From Amphibacillus cookii (GTDB lineage: Bacteria > Bacillota > Bacilli > Bacillales > Amphibacillaceae), in assembly GCF_016908375.1 (NCBI RefSeq), contig NZ_JAFBDS010000003.1, positions 1 through 64,000 of the forward strand: a stretch of DNA of 64,000 nucleotides, given 5' to 3'. The position numbers and the translations under genes were made by a program. Under the pieces are notes generated by a model that had not been told where the DNA came from, searched no databases, and saw only the letters and a program-made list of their open reading frames with translations. Positions within the stretch are counted from its first letter, which is position 1. Each line of letters begins with the position of its first letter. Positions 46,541-55,772 of this stretch are shown piece after piece.

Positions 46541-47983
46541 TTATAAAATAGGAGAAATTAACCGTGCGACTGATTCTTTAAAGCGAATCCAGATCGACCG
46601 CTTTTTATAGGCTTCATATGTGAGCAAATAAGACTCCTCCATGTCTCCTTTAAAATCCTGTACTAAGCGATTGGTCACATCTTCACTGTAAAGAAATGCA
46701 TTCACTTCAAAATTTAATCGGAAACTACGCACATCAATATTTGCTGTACCTACTGAAGCAAGCTTACCATCAACCATTATCGTCTTTGCATGTAAAAAAC
46801 CATTTTGGTATATGTAAATTTTCGCTCCAGCTTCAAGCATATTTCCTATATAAGAAAAGGTTGCCCAGTATACAAATGGATGATCTGGTTTATTTGGAAT
46901 CATAATTCTCACGTCGACGCCTGACAGCGCGGCAATTCGAACTGCATCTGCCAAACTTTCATCCGGGATGAAATAAGGGGTTTGAATATAAATATATTCT
47001 TCCGCTTCCATAATCATCTTTATATAACCATATTTAACTTGTTCCCATTCGGAATCAGGACCACTTGAAACAATTTGAATGCCGACATCGCCTGTTGGTT
47101 CTGCTTGATAATAAGTCGGTTCATATTGTAAAATTTGCTGTTTTGAAGCTTGATTCCAATCTAAAATAAATCGTGTTTGCATATTGCGAACAGACTCACC
47201 GACAATCCGGAGATGAGTATCTCGCCAATAACCAAATTTGGGGTCTTCTCCTAAATATTCATCACCGATATTAAAGCCACCAATATAACCAATTTTTCCA
47301 TCAATAATAGCCAACTTACGGTGATTTCGATAATTAATTTTTAAGTTGATTTTAGGTATAGGAGACGGAAAGAACGATTCAACCATAACACCTGCTTGTT
47401 TTAGCTGATGAATAAAATGACGCTTTAATCGCCTTGCCCCCATATCATCATATAAAAACCTAACCGTCACCCCTTCTTTCGCTTTTTTAATTAATGCATC
47501 GGCAATACGGTAACCTAGTTTATCACTTCTTACAATATAGTAAAGAATATGAATATGATGACTGGCTGCTTCAATATCTCGAATTAATGCATCAAATTTT
47601 GCTTGTCCATCATTAAAAATTTCGACCTCATTTTCTTGGGTGAGAATAGCATCATTATTTCGAAGGTGCATATAAAATAAGTCCTTATGCTTTTGATAGT
47701 GATCTGGAATCGGAAAACTATCTTCATCTAATAATTGCAATTGATTTTCGACTGCTTTTTTCACACCTAATCGACTTTTATTATCCCAAACAAACAATTT
47801 TTTTCCGCTTAATTTTCGGCCAAATACTAAATAAAGCGCAAACCCCACAACGGGTACGAACGTTAGTACTAATAGCCATGCCCAAGTTGAAGTTGGATTT
47901 TTTCGTTCTAAAAAAACAATAGCGAATGCTAGAGTAATGTTTAAGAAAATGGTAAGACCAAAAATAATTGCTATAATATCCAA
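46541..47983 (-). CDS. cls: Cardiolipin synthase
   Basis: Condenses two phosphatidylglycerols into cardiolipin and glycerol at the membrane. Two N-terminal membrane segments are followed by two phospholipase-D motifs: HRKLAIIDGKIGYIGGFN and HAKTIMVDGKLASVGTAN. The longest frame begins at 48067, but a TTG at 47983 has AAGGGAGGG seven bases before it and gives 480 residues (MDIIAIIFG), the usual length. The stop codon lies within the end of repeat A10. Confidence 0.92.
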   Translation of the reverse strand: MDIIAIIFGLTIFLNITLAFAIVFLERKNPTSTWAWLLVLTFVPVVGFALYLVFGRKLSGKKLFVWDNKSRLGVKKAVENQLQLLDEDSFPIPDHYQKHKDLFYMHLRNNDAILTQENEVEIFNDGQAKFDALIRDIEAASHHIHILYYIVRSDKLGYRIADALIKKAKEGVTVRFLYDDMGARRLKRHFIHQLKQAGVMVESFFPSPIPKINLKINYRNHRKLAIIDGKIGYIGGFNIGDEYLGEDPKFGYWRDTHLRIVGESVRNMQTRFILDWNQASKQQILQYEPTYYQAEPTGDVGIQIVSSGPDSEWEQVKYGYIKMIMEAEEYIYIQTPYFIPDESLADAVRIAALSGVDVRIMIPNKPDHPFVYWATFSYIGNMLEAGAKIYIYQNGFLHAKTIMVDGKLASVGTANIDVRSFRLNFEVNAFLYSEDVTNRLVQDFKGDMEESYLLTYEAYKKRSIWIRFKESVARLISPIL

Positions 47984-48118
47984 ATATAACCCTCCCTTAC
48001 ACTCGATAACCACAATATAGCATAAATAGACACCAATTAGCATCATAAAGCTATTTAATTTAGTCATTTATTTCTAATTGGACTTATCTTACGTCACCTT
48101 GCTGTTTCAATACAAAAA

Positions 48119-48369
48119 TAAAACGAATCTCCAATCAGTGAACGGAGGGCTACAGGACGTAGGTCATGCAGAGGTTGCCACAGGACGTGGCGGTCTTAGT
48201 CTGTAATCCTTCTTAAAGATGTGGCGGGTTTAGTCTACGATCTTACCTGCCCACTGGTTGTTCGTTGAGGGAATCCCAACATTAGCGGTCGTTAGCTTCC
48301 ACCCTAATATTGATTGACTTCTACTCTCTATTTTGAAATGGGCGGTTTACAGACGGTTATCTGTGGTAA
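48119..48369 (+). repeat. Family A repeat, long copy A11 with CAGGACG hairpins
   Basis: Left end ATAAAACGAATCTCCAATCAGTG, right end TTTACAGACGGTTATCTGTGGTAAA. The module in the hairpin 1 loop has CTACAGGACGTAG (48150-48162) and GCCACAGGACGTGGC (48177-48191), then a tandem 34-bp duplication of GTGGCGG..TTAGTCT. Hairpin 1 closes with CTGCCCACTGG. It lies in the leader region upstream of the NusG-domain gene. Confidence 0.85.
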
Positions 48370-48489
48370 ATATTATTTTTTAATGGTTGACGAAACTGGC
48401 GTTAATCCTATAGGCTTAACATATATAATCTTTGTCGCATATAATGAACAGCAAGATGAAGACATTTAAATGTGAGGAGGCTGACCGTC

Positions 48490-48903
48490 ATGTGGACAGC
48501 TTTAAAACAACAAATTAGACCGACCGATATTGTTATTATCATCGTTTTACTTATATTATCCTTTGTTCCTCTCTTTGTTTTTACATCTTACCATGCGGGA
48601 ACGCAAAATGATGGAGAACCAACGATCGCTACCGTTTCAATAAATGGCGAGGTCGTTGATGAGTTTGTCCTATCTGAAGATACACCGCATCAGGAAATCA
48701 CTTACTATCCCAATGATGGTCAATACAACATTATTGAAATTGATGGTCCACGTATACGAGTGAAAGAGGATAACAGTCCTGACCAAATCGCAGTCCAAAC
48801 CAGTTGGATTAGTCGACCTGGTCAGACAAGCATCTGTCTTCCTCATCGTTTAATGATCGAAATAAAAGGTGGCCAATCATTTGATGATGACGTGATTTAT
48901 TAA
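48490..48903 (+). CDS. NusG domain II-containing membrane-anchored protein
   Basis: A 137-residue protein with a short cytoplasmic N-terminus, one transmembrane segment (IVIIIVLLILSFVPLFVF) and an extracytoplasmic domain of the NusG_II type: VSINGEVVDEFVLSED, NIIEIDGPRIRVKED and SWISRPGQTSICLPHRLMIEIKG. The family often sits with FMN-binding or ECF/Gx membrane protein genes, absent here. The ATG at 48490 has GAGGAGG nine bases upstream. The 3' end overlaps the convergent Hsp20 gene. Confidence 0.83.
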   Translation: MWTALKQQIRPTDIVIIIVLLILSFVPLFVFTSYHAGTQNDGEPTIATVSINGEVVDEFVLSEDTPHQEITYYPNDGQYNIIEIDGPRIRVKEDNSPDQIAVQTSWISRPGQTSICLPHRLMIEIKGGQSFDDDVIY

Positions 48904-48928
48904 TCAATTAATAAATCACGCTTTTTTT
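48891..48928. terminator. Bidirectional terminator inside two convergent gene ends
   Basis: CGTGATTTATTAAT and ATTAATAAATCACG form a perfect 14-bp stem with a two-base centre, followed by CTTTTTTT on the plus strand. The last codons and stop codons of both genes lie in the stem. Confidence 0.93.
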
Positions 48929-49346
48929 CATTCTTTTTCCTTGCCTTAACCGTAAGTAAACCATCATTAAATGAAGCCGTCAATGTTGATGGAATAACAT
49001 TATTGGGTAAATGAACAAACCGCTCACGCTCTCTTTGAAAATGTTTAAAATGATAGACTTCTTCTTGATCATCTTTGACCTCTTGTCTTTTATCTTCTGT
49101 AATACGAACAACAAGATAGTCTTGCTCAACCGAGAGCTTTACTCTATCTTTAGTCACACCTGGCAGCTTAATGGTGGCCTGCCATTCCTCATTCGTTTGA
49201 TTAACATGGGTAGGAATATGACTATTTTGAAAAAATTGATCAATTGAAGCGAGCATACTATCTTGATGATAGCTATGAAACAAGTTATCCATTTTTTTAA
49301 CCCAATCACGTGCAACTTCCCATACATCAAAATTTTGTTCTGACAT
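48900..49346 (-). CDS. Small heat shock protein, Hsp20 family
   Basis: A 148-residue alpha-crystallin-domain chaperone. The domain (about 50-140) shows ATIKLPGVTKDRVKLSVEQDYLVVRI and a late ERFVHLPNNVIPSTLTASFNDGLLTV, the standard A-x-x-x-n-G-v/l-L motif. It lacks a clear I-x-I tail, ending KRDLLID. It binds unfolding proteins without ATP. No CIRCE or CtsR operator was recognised upstream. It also resembles spore-associated CotM/CotP-type sHSPs. Confidence 0.87.
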   Translation of the reverse strand: MSEQNFDVWEVARDWVKKMDNLFHSYHQDSMLASIDQFFQNSHIPTHVNQTNEEWQATIKLPGVTKDRVKLSVEQDYLVVRITEDKRQEVKDDQEEVYHFKHFQRERERFVHLPNNVIPSTLTASFNDGLLTVKARKKNEKKRDLLID

Positions 49347-49565
49347 AGCTCTCCCTCCTATCCATAACTAATTTATGCATTTATTCTAAAATAGGTACTC
49401 AACCTTTGGCCCACTTTCTTCGTGGGTCCTAACAACTTAAAAACATTTGCAAAGACTAATCGATCATGGAACTTTTTAAATGAATACATAATAGCACCCA
49501 TTTGATCATTCATATGCTTGCAGCTAAATATAAAACTGAATTTTCGTTATAATCAGAAAAAACCA

Positions 49566-49594
49566 TTGACTAATGAGGCTATTTAAACTATAAT
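49566..49594 (+). promoter_or_regulatory. Sigma-A promoter of the SAM-riboswitch-metY transcript
   Basis: TTGACT (49566-49571) and TATAAT (49589-49594) with exactly 17 bases between. It lies 19 bases before the riboswitch. The stretch 49347-49565 holds no gene. Confidence 0.9.
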
Positions 49595-49612
49595 CCTTAC
49601 TAACATGTATAA

Positions 49613-49724
49613 CTCTTATCAAGAGAGGCTGAGGGAATAGGCCCTGTGAAGCCCGGCAACCCGCAAGGTAAAGCTTGCAAAGGTGCCAAATCCTACAGGT
49701 TACAAATAACCTGATAGATAAGAG
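49613..49724 (+). ncRNA. SAM-I (S-box) riboswitch
   Basis: The aptamer closes with CTCTTATC and GATAGATAAGAG (P1). It contains the core AGAGAGGCTGAGGGA, the GAAGCCCGGCAACC motif and AAGGTGCCAAATCC, which are the S-box hallmarks. The downstream terminator at 49742-49777 has an overlapping antiterminator partner near the P1 3' strand. High SAM should stop transcription before the sulfhydrylase gene. Confidence 0.97.
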
Positions 49725-49741
49725 GGGGAAATCACTGACTA

Positions 49742-49777
49742 AGTCCTCTTCTTACCTTTTAAGAAGAGGGCTTTTTA
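49742..49777 (+). terminator. Riboswitch-controlled terminator
   Basis: GTCCTCTTCTTA pairs with TAAGAAGAGGGC, followed by TTTTTATAT. The expression platform of the SAM-I riboswitch. Confidence 0.93.
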
Positions 49778-49928
49778 TATGTTAGCAAAGCATAAACTTC
49801 TAAAGTCAAAGGCTAAGCGAATGCCAGTTTTGCTAATGAAAACGACCATGCGCTATTTATACGCCCCATGTCATGTTTTTTCAGCCCCTAATTGAAAAGA
49901 GTGTACTTAGAAAAAGGAGGAATTTATT

Positions 49929-51611
49929 ATGGCTAAACGATCTTTTGCTTCATTTGGCACAGAAACACAACTTATTCATGGTGGACAACAGCCTGATCCT
50001 ACAACAGGTGCTATCGCTGTACCCATCTATCAAACAACTTCCTATGCCTTTCGTGACACAGAACATGCTCAAAATTTATTTGGGTTGGCTGAACCTGGGA
50101 ACATTTACTCCCGTATTATGAACCCGACAGTAGACGCTTTCGAACAACGGATGGCCTTATTGGAAGATGGTGTAGCCGCTGTTGCAACCGCTTCCGGAAT
50201 GTCCGCGATTACACTTGCTATTTTAAATTTAGCTGAAGCGGGTGATGAAATTATTGCCGATAGCAATTTATATGGTGGTACTTATAACCTGTTTGATAAA
50301 ACACTTCCGAAGTATGGGATAAACGTTATTTTTGTCGACGGAAAAGACCCAGAAAATTTCCGCGCGGCAATAACAGAGAAGACAAAGGCGATTTTTGCTG
50401 AAACGATTACTAACCCTTCTTTAAATATTTTTGATATTGAAGCAGTAGCAGATATCGCCCATGACCACAAGATCCCGTTAATCATCGACAATACATTCGC
50501 AAGCCCTTATAGTGCAAAACCGATAACTTGGGGAGCTGATATCGTTGTCCACTCAGCAACAAAATGGATTGGTGGCCATGGGACAACAATTGGTGGAATC
50601 GTTATCGATGGTGGACGCTTTAATTGGAACCAAGAACGATTCCCTGGCTTTACTGAACCCGATTCATCCTACGGTGGGATTAGATTCGGTATCGATACTG
50701 GACCAGCTGCATTTGCTATTAAATTGCGTGTCCAATTATTACGTGATATGGGTCCGGCACTAAGTCCACAAAATGCCTTTAACTTCTTACAGGGTCTGGA
50801 AACATTAAATTTACGGATTAAACGTCATAGTTACAATGCTGAACGCATCGCCCAATTCTTAATTGAACATCCACAAGTTGACTGGGTTAACTACCCAGGT
50901 TTGCGCACACATCCAAGCCACGAACTTGCCAAAAAGTATCTAGCCAATACGTTTGGTTCTGTGATCACCTTTGGAGTCAAAGGCGATCGTGAAACAGGTC
51001 GAAAGGTAATCGATAATATTCAATTGTTCTCCCACGTTGCCAATGTTGGTGATGCTAAATCATTAATTATTCACCCAGCTTCAACCACACATCAACAATT
51101 AGATGAGCAAGGCCTTGAAGCCAGTGGAGTGAGTGATACGTTAATCCGTCTATCTGTTGGACTTGAAAGCTATGATGACCTGGTTAAAGACCTTGACCAA
51201 GCCATTGCAACAGCTACTGGAACTGCTGTTACCCTTCAACCTATGCTTGATGATGTGATTCGCTGGGTACTTGAATCACCATTTGTACGTGCTGATGGGG
51301 ACATACGTCTGAAAAATATTGTCGTTGCAGGTGACCAAACCAAGCACAACTGTCTAAAAAAACTAGCCAAATTGGGCTTCCATTTTACTGATTTGGCAGA
51401 CAATGAGGATGCTATTGATCTGTTATTCATTACAGAGCCAAGTCGGATTAAGACCTTACCGTTAGATGCGAAGATCATTTGGTTCAGAACAGAAGCAGAT
51501 TACAGCGCCTTAAAAAAACAAGCTGAACAAAATGGTCAATTTATTGTTGAAAATGAATGCTTATTTAAAACCGCGAACCTCATTCGCCACCAGCCTAAAC
51601 ACGATCACTAA
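49929..51611 (+). CDS. metY: O-acetylhomoserine sulfhydrylase with C-terminal CoA-binding-like domain
   Basis: A PLP enzyme that makes homocysteine (or methionine precursors) from O-acetylhomoserine and sulfide. The Cys/Met metabolism fold covers residues 1-430: QTTSYAFRDTEHAQNLF, GDEIIADSNLYGGTYNLF and the PLP lysine in VVHSATKWIGGHGT. Residues 435-560 are extra: LKNIVVAGDQ opens a Rossmann-like strand and GQFIVENECLFKTANLI resembles the end of CoA-binding (YccU-type) domains, but the usual nucleotide loop is degraded. The SAM-I riboswitch controls it. AAAGGAGG precedes the ATG. Confidence 0.9.
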   Translation: MAKRSFASFGTETQLIHGGQQPDPTTGAIAVPIYQTTSYAFRDTEHAQNLFGLAEPGNIYSRIMNPTVDAFEQRMALLEDGVAAVATASGMSAITLAILNLAEAGDEIIADSNLYGGTYNLFDKTLPKYGINVIFVDGKDPENFRAAITEKTKAIFAETITNPSLNIFDIEAVADIAHDHKIPLIIDNTFASPYSAKPITWGADIVVHSATKWIGGHGTTIGGIVIDGGRFNWNQERFPGFTEPDSSYGGIRFGIDTGPAAFAIKLRVQLLRDMGPALSPQNAFNFLQGLETLNLRIKRHSYNAERIAQFLIEHPQVDWVNYPGLRTHPSHELAKKYLANTFGSVITFGVKGDRETGRKVIDNIQLFSHVANVGDAKSLIIHPASTTHQQLDEQGLEASGVSDTLIRLSVGLESYDDLVKDLDQAIATATGTAVTLQPMLDDVIRWVLESPFVRADGDIRLKNIVVAGDQTKHNCLKKLAKLGFHFTDLADNEDAIDLLFITEPSRIKTLPLDAKIIWFRTEADYSALKKQAEQNGQFIVENECLFKTANLIRHQPKHDH

Positions 51612-51632
51612 TAGATTGAATTATAATAACTA

Positions 51633-51681
51633 AAACACAGTGGAAAAGGTTACGATTTACCTTCCTTCCCCTGTGTTTTTT
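51633..51681 (+). terminator. Intrinsic terminator of metY
   Basis: AAACACAG pairs with CTGTGTTT, with an internal GG/CC pair, and is followed by TTTTAG. Confidence 0.8.
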
Positions 51682-51825
51682 AGTTGGGTGGTCGATTCGA
51701 ATTCGTGCCGGCTATTGTCATTGCCCTTATATTTGTCTTATAATGAGTTGCACAGCCTTGTTTTAATTTCATTAAATAGGGAATATATATGATCACATAA
51801 ACTATTTTGAATGGATGTTTTACAT

Positions 51826-52767
51826 ATGAAACGACGAAAAAAAATGGCACTAATCTCACTTGTGTTAATCTTTTTAATCGTAGGAGGTTTGCTCTTCTTT
51901 ATCTTCAGACCTACATCATCTAATCAAACGACCACAACAGAACCTGACAGTGAAAATATAGATCAAGTTCTTGAACAAGTAGAAAACATGGATGAAGAAG
52001 TGGCGACGGCAACAAATGATTTATCTCAAAATTTAAGAGATGCCGTTGAACAGACACTTGGGGTTTTTACACAACATGATTATCATATAACAGCTCTTGG
52101 AGATTCCTTGACACAAGGGGTTGGTGACGAGACCAATAATGATGGTTATATCGGTATATTAGAACACCGTTTAAATGACTTAGATTATCAAGTCAACATT
52201 GATAACTATGGGAGACGCGGCAATCGTACTGATCAATTGTTGACACGATTAGAAGAAGAAAATGGACTTAAACGCTCGATACAACGCGCTGATCTTATTT
52301 TGATTACCATTGGCGCAAATGATATTATGCGTATTGTTAGAGAAAACTTCCTTGATCTAAATGAAGGGGTATTTGATCTGGAACTTGACGACTATCAACA
52401 AAGATTAACGAGCGTATTTGAAACGATTCACTCATATAATGATGAAGCAGAAATCTATTTAATTGGCTTTTTTAATCCATTTGAAGGCTATTTTGATGAT
52501 GTAGAAGCGCTTGATAGTATATTAACAGAGTGGAATGAAACGGGTAGGACAATAGTTGAGCATTATCCAAATGGTCACTTCATCCCAATTGAAGATCTGT
52601 TTCAAATTAACGAAGTCAATCTATTGGCAGATGATAATTTCCATCCAAATGGTACAGGGTATTCTTTAATGGCATCACGCATCCTTTTTGCAATTATCCC
52701 TGCACTCGATGAAATAGCTGAAGAACGAGAAGAAGCAACAAATGCACAAGGGATATCTTTAGAGTAA
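51826..52767 (+). CDS. ypmR: GDSL/SGNH-family lipase-esterase (YpmR-like)
   Basis: A membrane-anchored SGNH hydrolase. After an N-terminal transmembrane segment and a Gln/Glu-rich linker (about 25-85), block I ALGDSLTQGVG carries the catalytic Ser, followed by GRRGNRTDQLL (Gly), TIGANDIMR (Asn) and the C-terminal DNFHPNGTGYS with Asp and His. It lies just before ypmS, as in B. subtilis. The longer frame to 51811 adds five residues; MKRRKK at 51826 is preferred. The linker is longer than in B. subtilis YpmR. Confidence 0.87.
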   Translation: MKRRKKMALISLVLIFLIVGGLLFFIFRPTSSNQTTTTEPDSENIDQVLEQVENMDEEVATATNDLSQNLRDAVEQTLGVFTQHDYHITALGDSLTQGVGDETNNDGYIGILEHRLNDLDYQVNIDNYGRRGNRTDQLLTRLEEENGLKRSIQRADLILITIGANDIMRIVRENFLDLNEGVFDLELDDYQQRLTSVFETIHSYNDEAEIYLIGFFNPFEGYFDDVEALDSILTEWNETGRTIVEHYPNGHFIPIEDLFQINEVNLLADDNFHPNGTGYSLMASRILFAIIPALDEIAEEREEATNAQGISLE

Positions 52768-52820
52768 ACAGACTGACTATAATTCGACAGCAAAAAGCAG
52801 TTAAGAAAGTAGGTGGGAAG

Positions 52821-53459
52821 ATGAAAGTAATAAAACAAGGGACAGACAAAGTTTATAAGCGTTATTTTTTAATTCTTGTTAGTATAAACCTTGTTTTATT
52901 GATTCTTTTCATTACTCTCATTTTGGTTTCCCCACCTCGATCTGAAGTCTTACCTACACCACAATATATTGATGAACCAGGTGCTGAATTTAGGGTGGAA
53001 TCAACGAAAGAAGACTTAAACGAATTAATTAATGATTATTTAGATCAGGTGCTATTAGCTGACAACGCTGACTTTTCTGTGCATATTGATCAAGATGTCC
53101 ATTTGTTTGGATCATTTCAAGCCTTTGGCGCATCTATTCCACTTAATGTAAGAATGGAACCTAACGTGCAAGCTAATGGTGATTTAATCTTAAATATGAC
53201 CGAAATGTCACTCGGCTTACTAGACTTACCAAGTGATCGGATCTTACATTATATTAATCAACAAATTAATACACCTGATTGGCTTTACTTTGATTCAGAA
53301 AATGAACAACTTTATGTTGCAGTGACTCAAATTGATATTCAGAGCAACTTTCGTTTCAGTGTTCAAGAACTGGACTTAACCGATGATAATATTTCATTTT
53401 TAATCAAGATCCCTCGTGCTGGAGCCATTCAAACTGAAGACACTGGTGATGAGGCGTGA
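52821..53459 (+). CDS. ypmS: YpmS family protein (DUF2140)
   Basis: A 212-residue protein with one N-terminal membrane segment (YFLILVSINLVLLILFITLIL) and an extracytoplasmic beta-rich domain carrying PPRSEVLPTPQYI and the repeated VHLFGSFQAFGASIPL/DLILNMTEMSLGLLDLP pattern of DUF2140. Its function is unknown. It follows ypmR by about 50 bases with AGGTGGGAAG before the ATG. A weak terminator may lie at 53646-53679 past repeat A12. Confidence 0.85.
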   Translation: MKVIKQGTDKVYKRYFLILVSINLVLLILFITLILVSPPRSEVLPTPQYIDEPGAEFRVESTKEDLNELINDYLDQVLLADNADFSVHIDQDVHLFGSFQAFGASIPLNVRMEPNVQANGDLILNMTEMSLGLLDLPSDRILHYINQQINTPDWLYFDSENEQLYVAVTQIDIQSNFRFSVQELDLTDDNISFLIKIPRAGAIQTEDTGDEA

Positions 53460-53483
53460 CCGCTCGTTAAGTACTGAATCTCA

Positions 53484-53632
53484 TATAAACAAAACGTCTA
53501 TCTGCGGGCGGTTTAGTTCTTCGCCCACGGATAGTTAGTTGAGTGAATCAAGACATTAGCACCCGTCTAAACAGATGAGCTCTGCTCTCTATTTAGAGGT
53601 GTGCGTTTTACAGACGGCTATCTGTGATAAAT
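53484..53632 (+). repeat. Family A repeat, copy A12
   Basis: Ends ATATAAACAAAACGTCTATCTG and TTTTACAGACGGCTATCTGTGATAAAT. Hairpin 1 pairs TATCTGCGGG with CCCACGGATA, a stem sequence different from other copies but still complementary. The linker TTAGTTGAGTGAATCAAGACATTAGC is intact. It lies between the convergent genes ypmS and the DUF4097 gene. Confidence 0.85.
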
Positions 53633-53727
53633 CAACCTTCTTTTTTGCCGAGCATGATGTGATGTCTCGACTTTTTTGCTGTCACAGGATGATACAACAG
53701 CTTATAGAGTTAACCGACATGTCTCCC

Positions 53728-54564
53728 TTACCAATCTACTTCAATATCACCTATTTGACTTTCTACGATTAAATTCGGACCATGGCTACCAACGTTTTCG
53801 ACATACGTTTTCCCTAGATTTTCTGATCTTGTCTCAACGAAATCCCTGAACTTAATTGCACCCAAATCTGTTTCTAGATGGAGTGAATAGTTGTCCGGGC
53901 GATCTGGTAACTGCACACGAATGTCACCTATATTCGTACGTGTTTCTATTTCTCCTTGCCATTCAATAAGGTCAAGTCCTATTTCACCTAGATTGGTTTT
54001 AATATACCAATTGCCACTCACTTGATTAATATTAATGTCCCCAACTGCTACCACTGCTCTTCCCGACTCAAGTTGTAATTGCGTAAATTCAATTCGACCT
54101 ACACTGGCTTCAGCAGATAAGTTTTCAAGCATTAAACCTTTACCATAAATGGAGCCGACATCGACACGGGCATCAACATGACCTTCAAAAGATCGAGGTA
54201 CAGCTATGGTTAACTTGAGTTGAGCATTATTTCTCATCGGTAGCAATGAAAACCAGTTTCTTAACTTTTGATCAACTTCGACCCGTAAAGTTTCCGCTTG
54301 TTGATCAATCATTAAAATATCTTCAACCGCTTGGTCTGATGTTCCTGATACATGTACTTCAATCTGTTGGTCTTCGCTTTCAATGAAATGAAGACTAGCA
54401 ACATCAGCTTTAATAAGTATATTTGTTATAGAAGAATCCTCTATAATCATCACTTCTTCTATCTCTTCCCCTTCAGCAACATCAAACAATTGCTGACGAT
54501 AAATGAACGTACCAATGCTACCAATCATAAATGCCAGAAACCCAACGATTGCTAATTTCCTCAT
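53728..54564 (-). CDS. DUF4097 (LiaG-like) adhesin-like protein
   Basis: A 278-residue protein with an N-terminal transmembrane segment and a right-handed beta-repeat domain (DUF4097): successive strands such as VDVGSIYGKGLMLENLSAEASVGRIEF and TNLGEIGLDLIEWQGEIETRTNIGDIRV. LiaG of B. subtilis has the same domain. The start overlaps the DUF1700 stop as TAATG, so the pair is translationally coupled. It is the last gene of the lia operon here, whereas liaG is third in B. subtilis. Confidence 0.87.
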   Translation of the reverse strand: MRKLAIVGFLAFMIGSIGTFIYRQQLFDVAEGEEIEEVMIIEDSSITNILIKADVASLHFIESEDQQIEVHVSGTSDQAVEDILMIDQQAETLRVEVDQKLRNWFSLLPMRNNAQLKLTIAVPRSFEGHVDARVDVGSIYGKGLMLENLSAEASVGRIEFTQLQLESGRAVVAVGDININQVSGNWYIKTNLGEIGLDLIEWQGEIETRTNIGDIRVQLPDRPDNYSLHLETDLGAIKFRDFVETRSENLGKTYVENVGSHGPNLIVESQIGDIEVDW

Positions 54565-55118
54565 TACATCACCCCTCGCACGAATCGATTCATTGTTTTA
54601 AAATAACCTCGGGTGAGCCAACTGATAAATTTAGCCACATAGTGCATCGCTACAAAAAGTAAAGTGCCTAGCCCAAATAACATTAAAATAAAAAAGGCTT
54701 CCGGAAGTGAAAACAGCACATCACCCCATAGCGCAAAAAGTGGCGTTGCCATTAAAACCATTGCGATTATCCAAAAAGAAAATATCACACCAGCCACCGC
54801 AACCGCTGGACCTAAAACAAAGATAAGATTAAAAATAATCAGCATAATGAGGACTGGAATATTTGTTTTTGTTCGTGATCGGTTCATGGCATCAGGTTGT
54901 TCTTGTTCTTTATCAATCTGGTCGGCGTGTAGCGCTAACTCTTTTTCTGCTACCGCCTTTGGACGTCCTAAAGTTAAAATAACATCTTGAACAGGTTGCC
55001 CTTCTAATTCAGCAATCTTAAATTGATCTTGATACATTTCGATAATATCTTCACGTACCGACTTTGGTAAGCGTCGTAAATGATAATTGAGTTCTTGCAA
55101 ATAACGCTTTTGCTCCAA
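54564..55118 (-). CDS. DUF1700 family membrane protein
   Basis: A 184-residue protein. The N-terminal soluble part (YLQELNYHLRRLPKSVREDIIEMYQ..EELG-type GRPKAVAEKE) is the DUF1700 hallmark, also called the HAAS domain, which often pairs with PadR regulators and DUF4097 proteins. Three or four transmembrane segments follow. Here its partner is the DUF4097 protein downstream, and it sits in the lia operon 18 bases after liaR, an addition not present in the B. subtilis operon. Confidence 0.85.
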   Translation of the reverse strand: MEQKRYLQELNYHLRRLPKSVREDIIEMYQDQFKIAELEGQPVQDVILTLGRPKAVAEKELALHADQIDKEQEQPDAMNRSRTKTNIPVLIMLIIFNLIFVLGPAVAVAGVIFSFWIIAMVLMATPLFALWGDVLFSLPEAFFILMLFGLGTLLFVAMHYVAKFISWLTRGYFKTMNRFVRGVM

Positions 55119-55136
55119 AATAAACGCCCTCCTTCT

Positions 55137-55766
55137 TTAAACAAGCTCATGCTGATAGGCATAAATAGCAGCTTGTGTTCGATCTTGCACTTCAAGCTTA
55201 CTTAAAATATTACTTACGTGAACTTTTGTTGTTTTTAATGCAATAAACAATTGATCTGAAATTTCTTGGTTCGTTCTTCCTTGTGCGATCAACAACAAAA
55301 CTTCGCGCTCGCGAGCGGTTAATGTTTCATGTAAAGGGACTTCTTGTTGGCCACGCATTCTAGCCATCATTTTATTGGTAACTTCCGTTTCAAACACGGA
55401 CTCTCCTTGCGCTGTTTTGCGAATGGCATTGGCAATCTCACTGGCTTTTGTCGTTTTAAGCAAATAACTCATTGCACCAGCTTCTAGTGCTGGATATACT
55501 TTATCATCATCAACAAAACTCGTTACCATTAAAATTTTTGCTTCGGGCCACTTGGCGATAATTTGTTTCGTTGCTTCAATGCCATCCATTTGATCCATCA
55601 CAATATCCATTAAAATGATATCCGGCTTTAATTCAAGTGCCCACTTAACCGCCTCTTCCCCATTACTAGCCTCAGCAACGACTTCAATATCCGGTTGCGT
55701 AGACAAATAGGTTGTCACACCGATCCGCACCATTTCATGATCATCCACAAATAATACTCGTATCAT
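55137..55766 (-). CDS. liaR: Response regulator LiaR
   Basis: A 209-residue NarL/LuxR-type regulator. The receiver has the acidic pair VDDHE, phosphoacceptor in [14 protein letters not shown] and the conserved K in [12 protein letters not shown]. The C-terminal LuxR HTH begins [21 protein letters not shown]. LiaR activates the liaI promoter on envelope stress. Seven bases separate it from liaS. Confidence 0.92.
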   Translation of the reverse strand: MIRVLFVDDHEMVRIGVTTYLSTQPDIEVVAEASNGEEAVKWALELKPDIILMDIVMDQMDGIEATKQIIAKWPEAKILMVTSFVDDDKVYPALEAGAMSYLLKTTKASEIANAIRKTAQGESVFETEVTNKMMARMRGQQEVPLHETLTAREREVLLLIAQGRTNQEISDQLFIALKTTKVHVSNILSKLEVQDRTQAAIYAYQHELV

Positions 55767-55772
55767 TTATCT

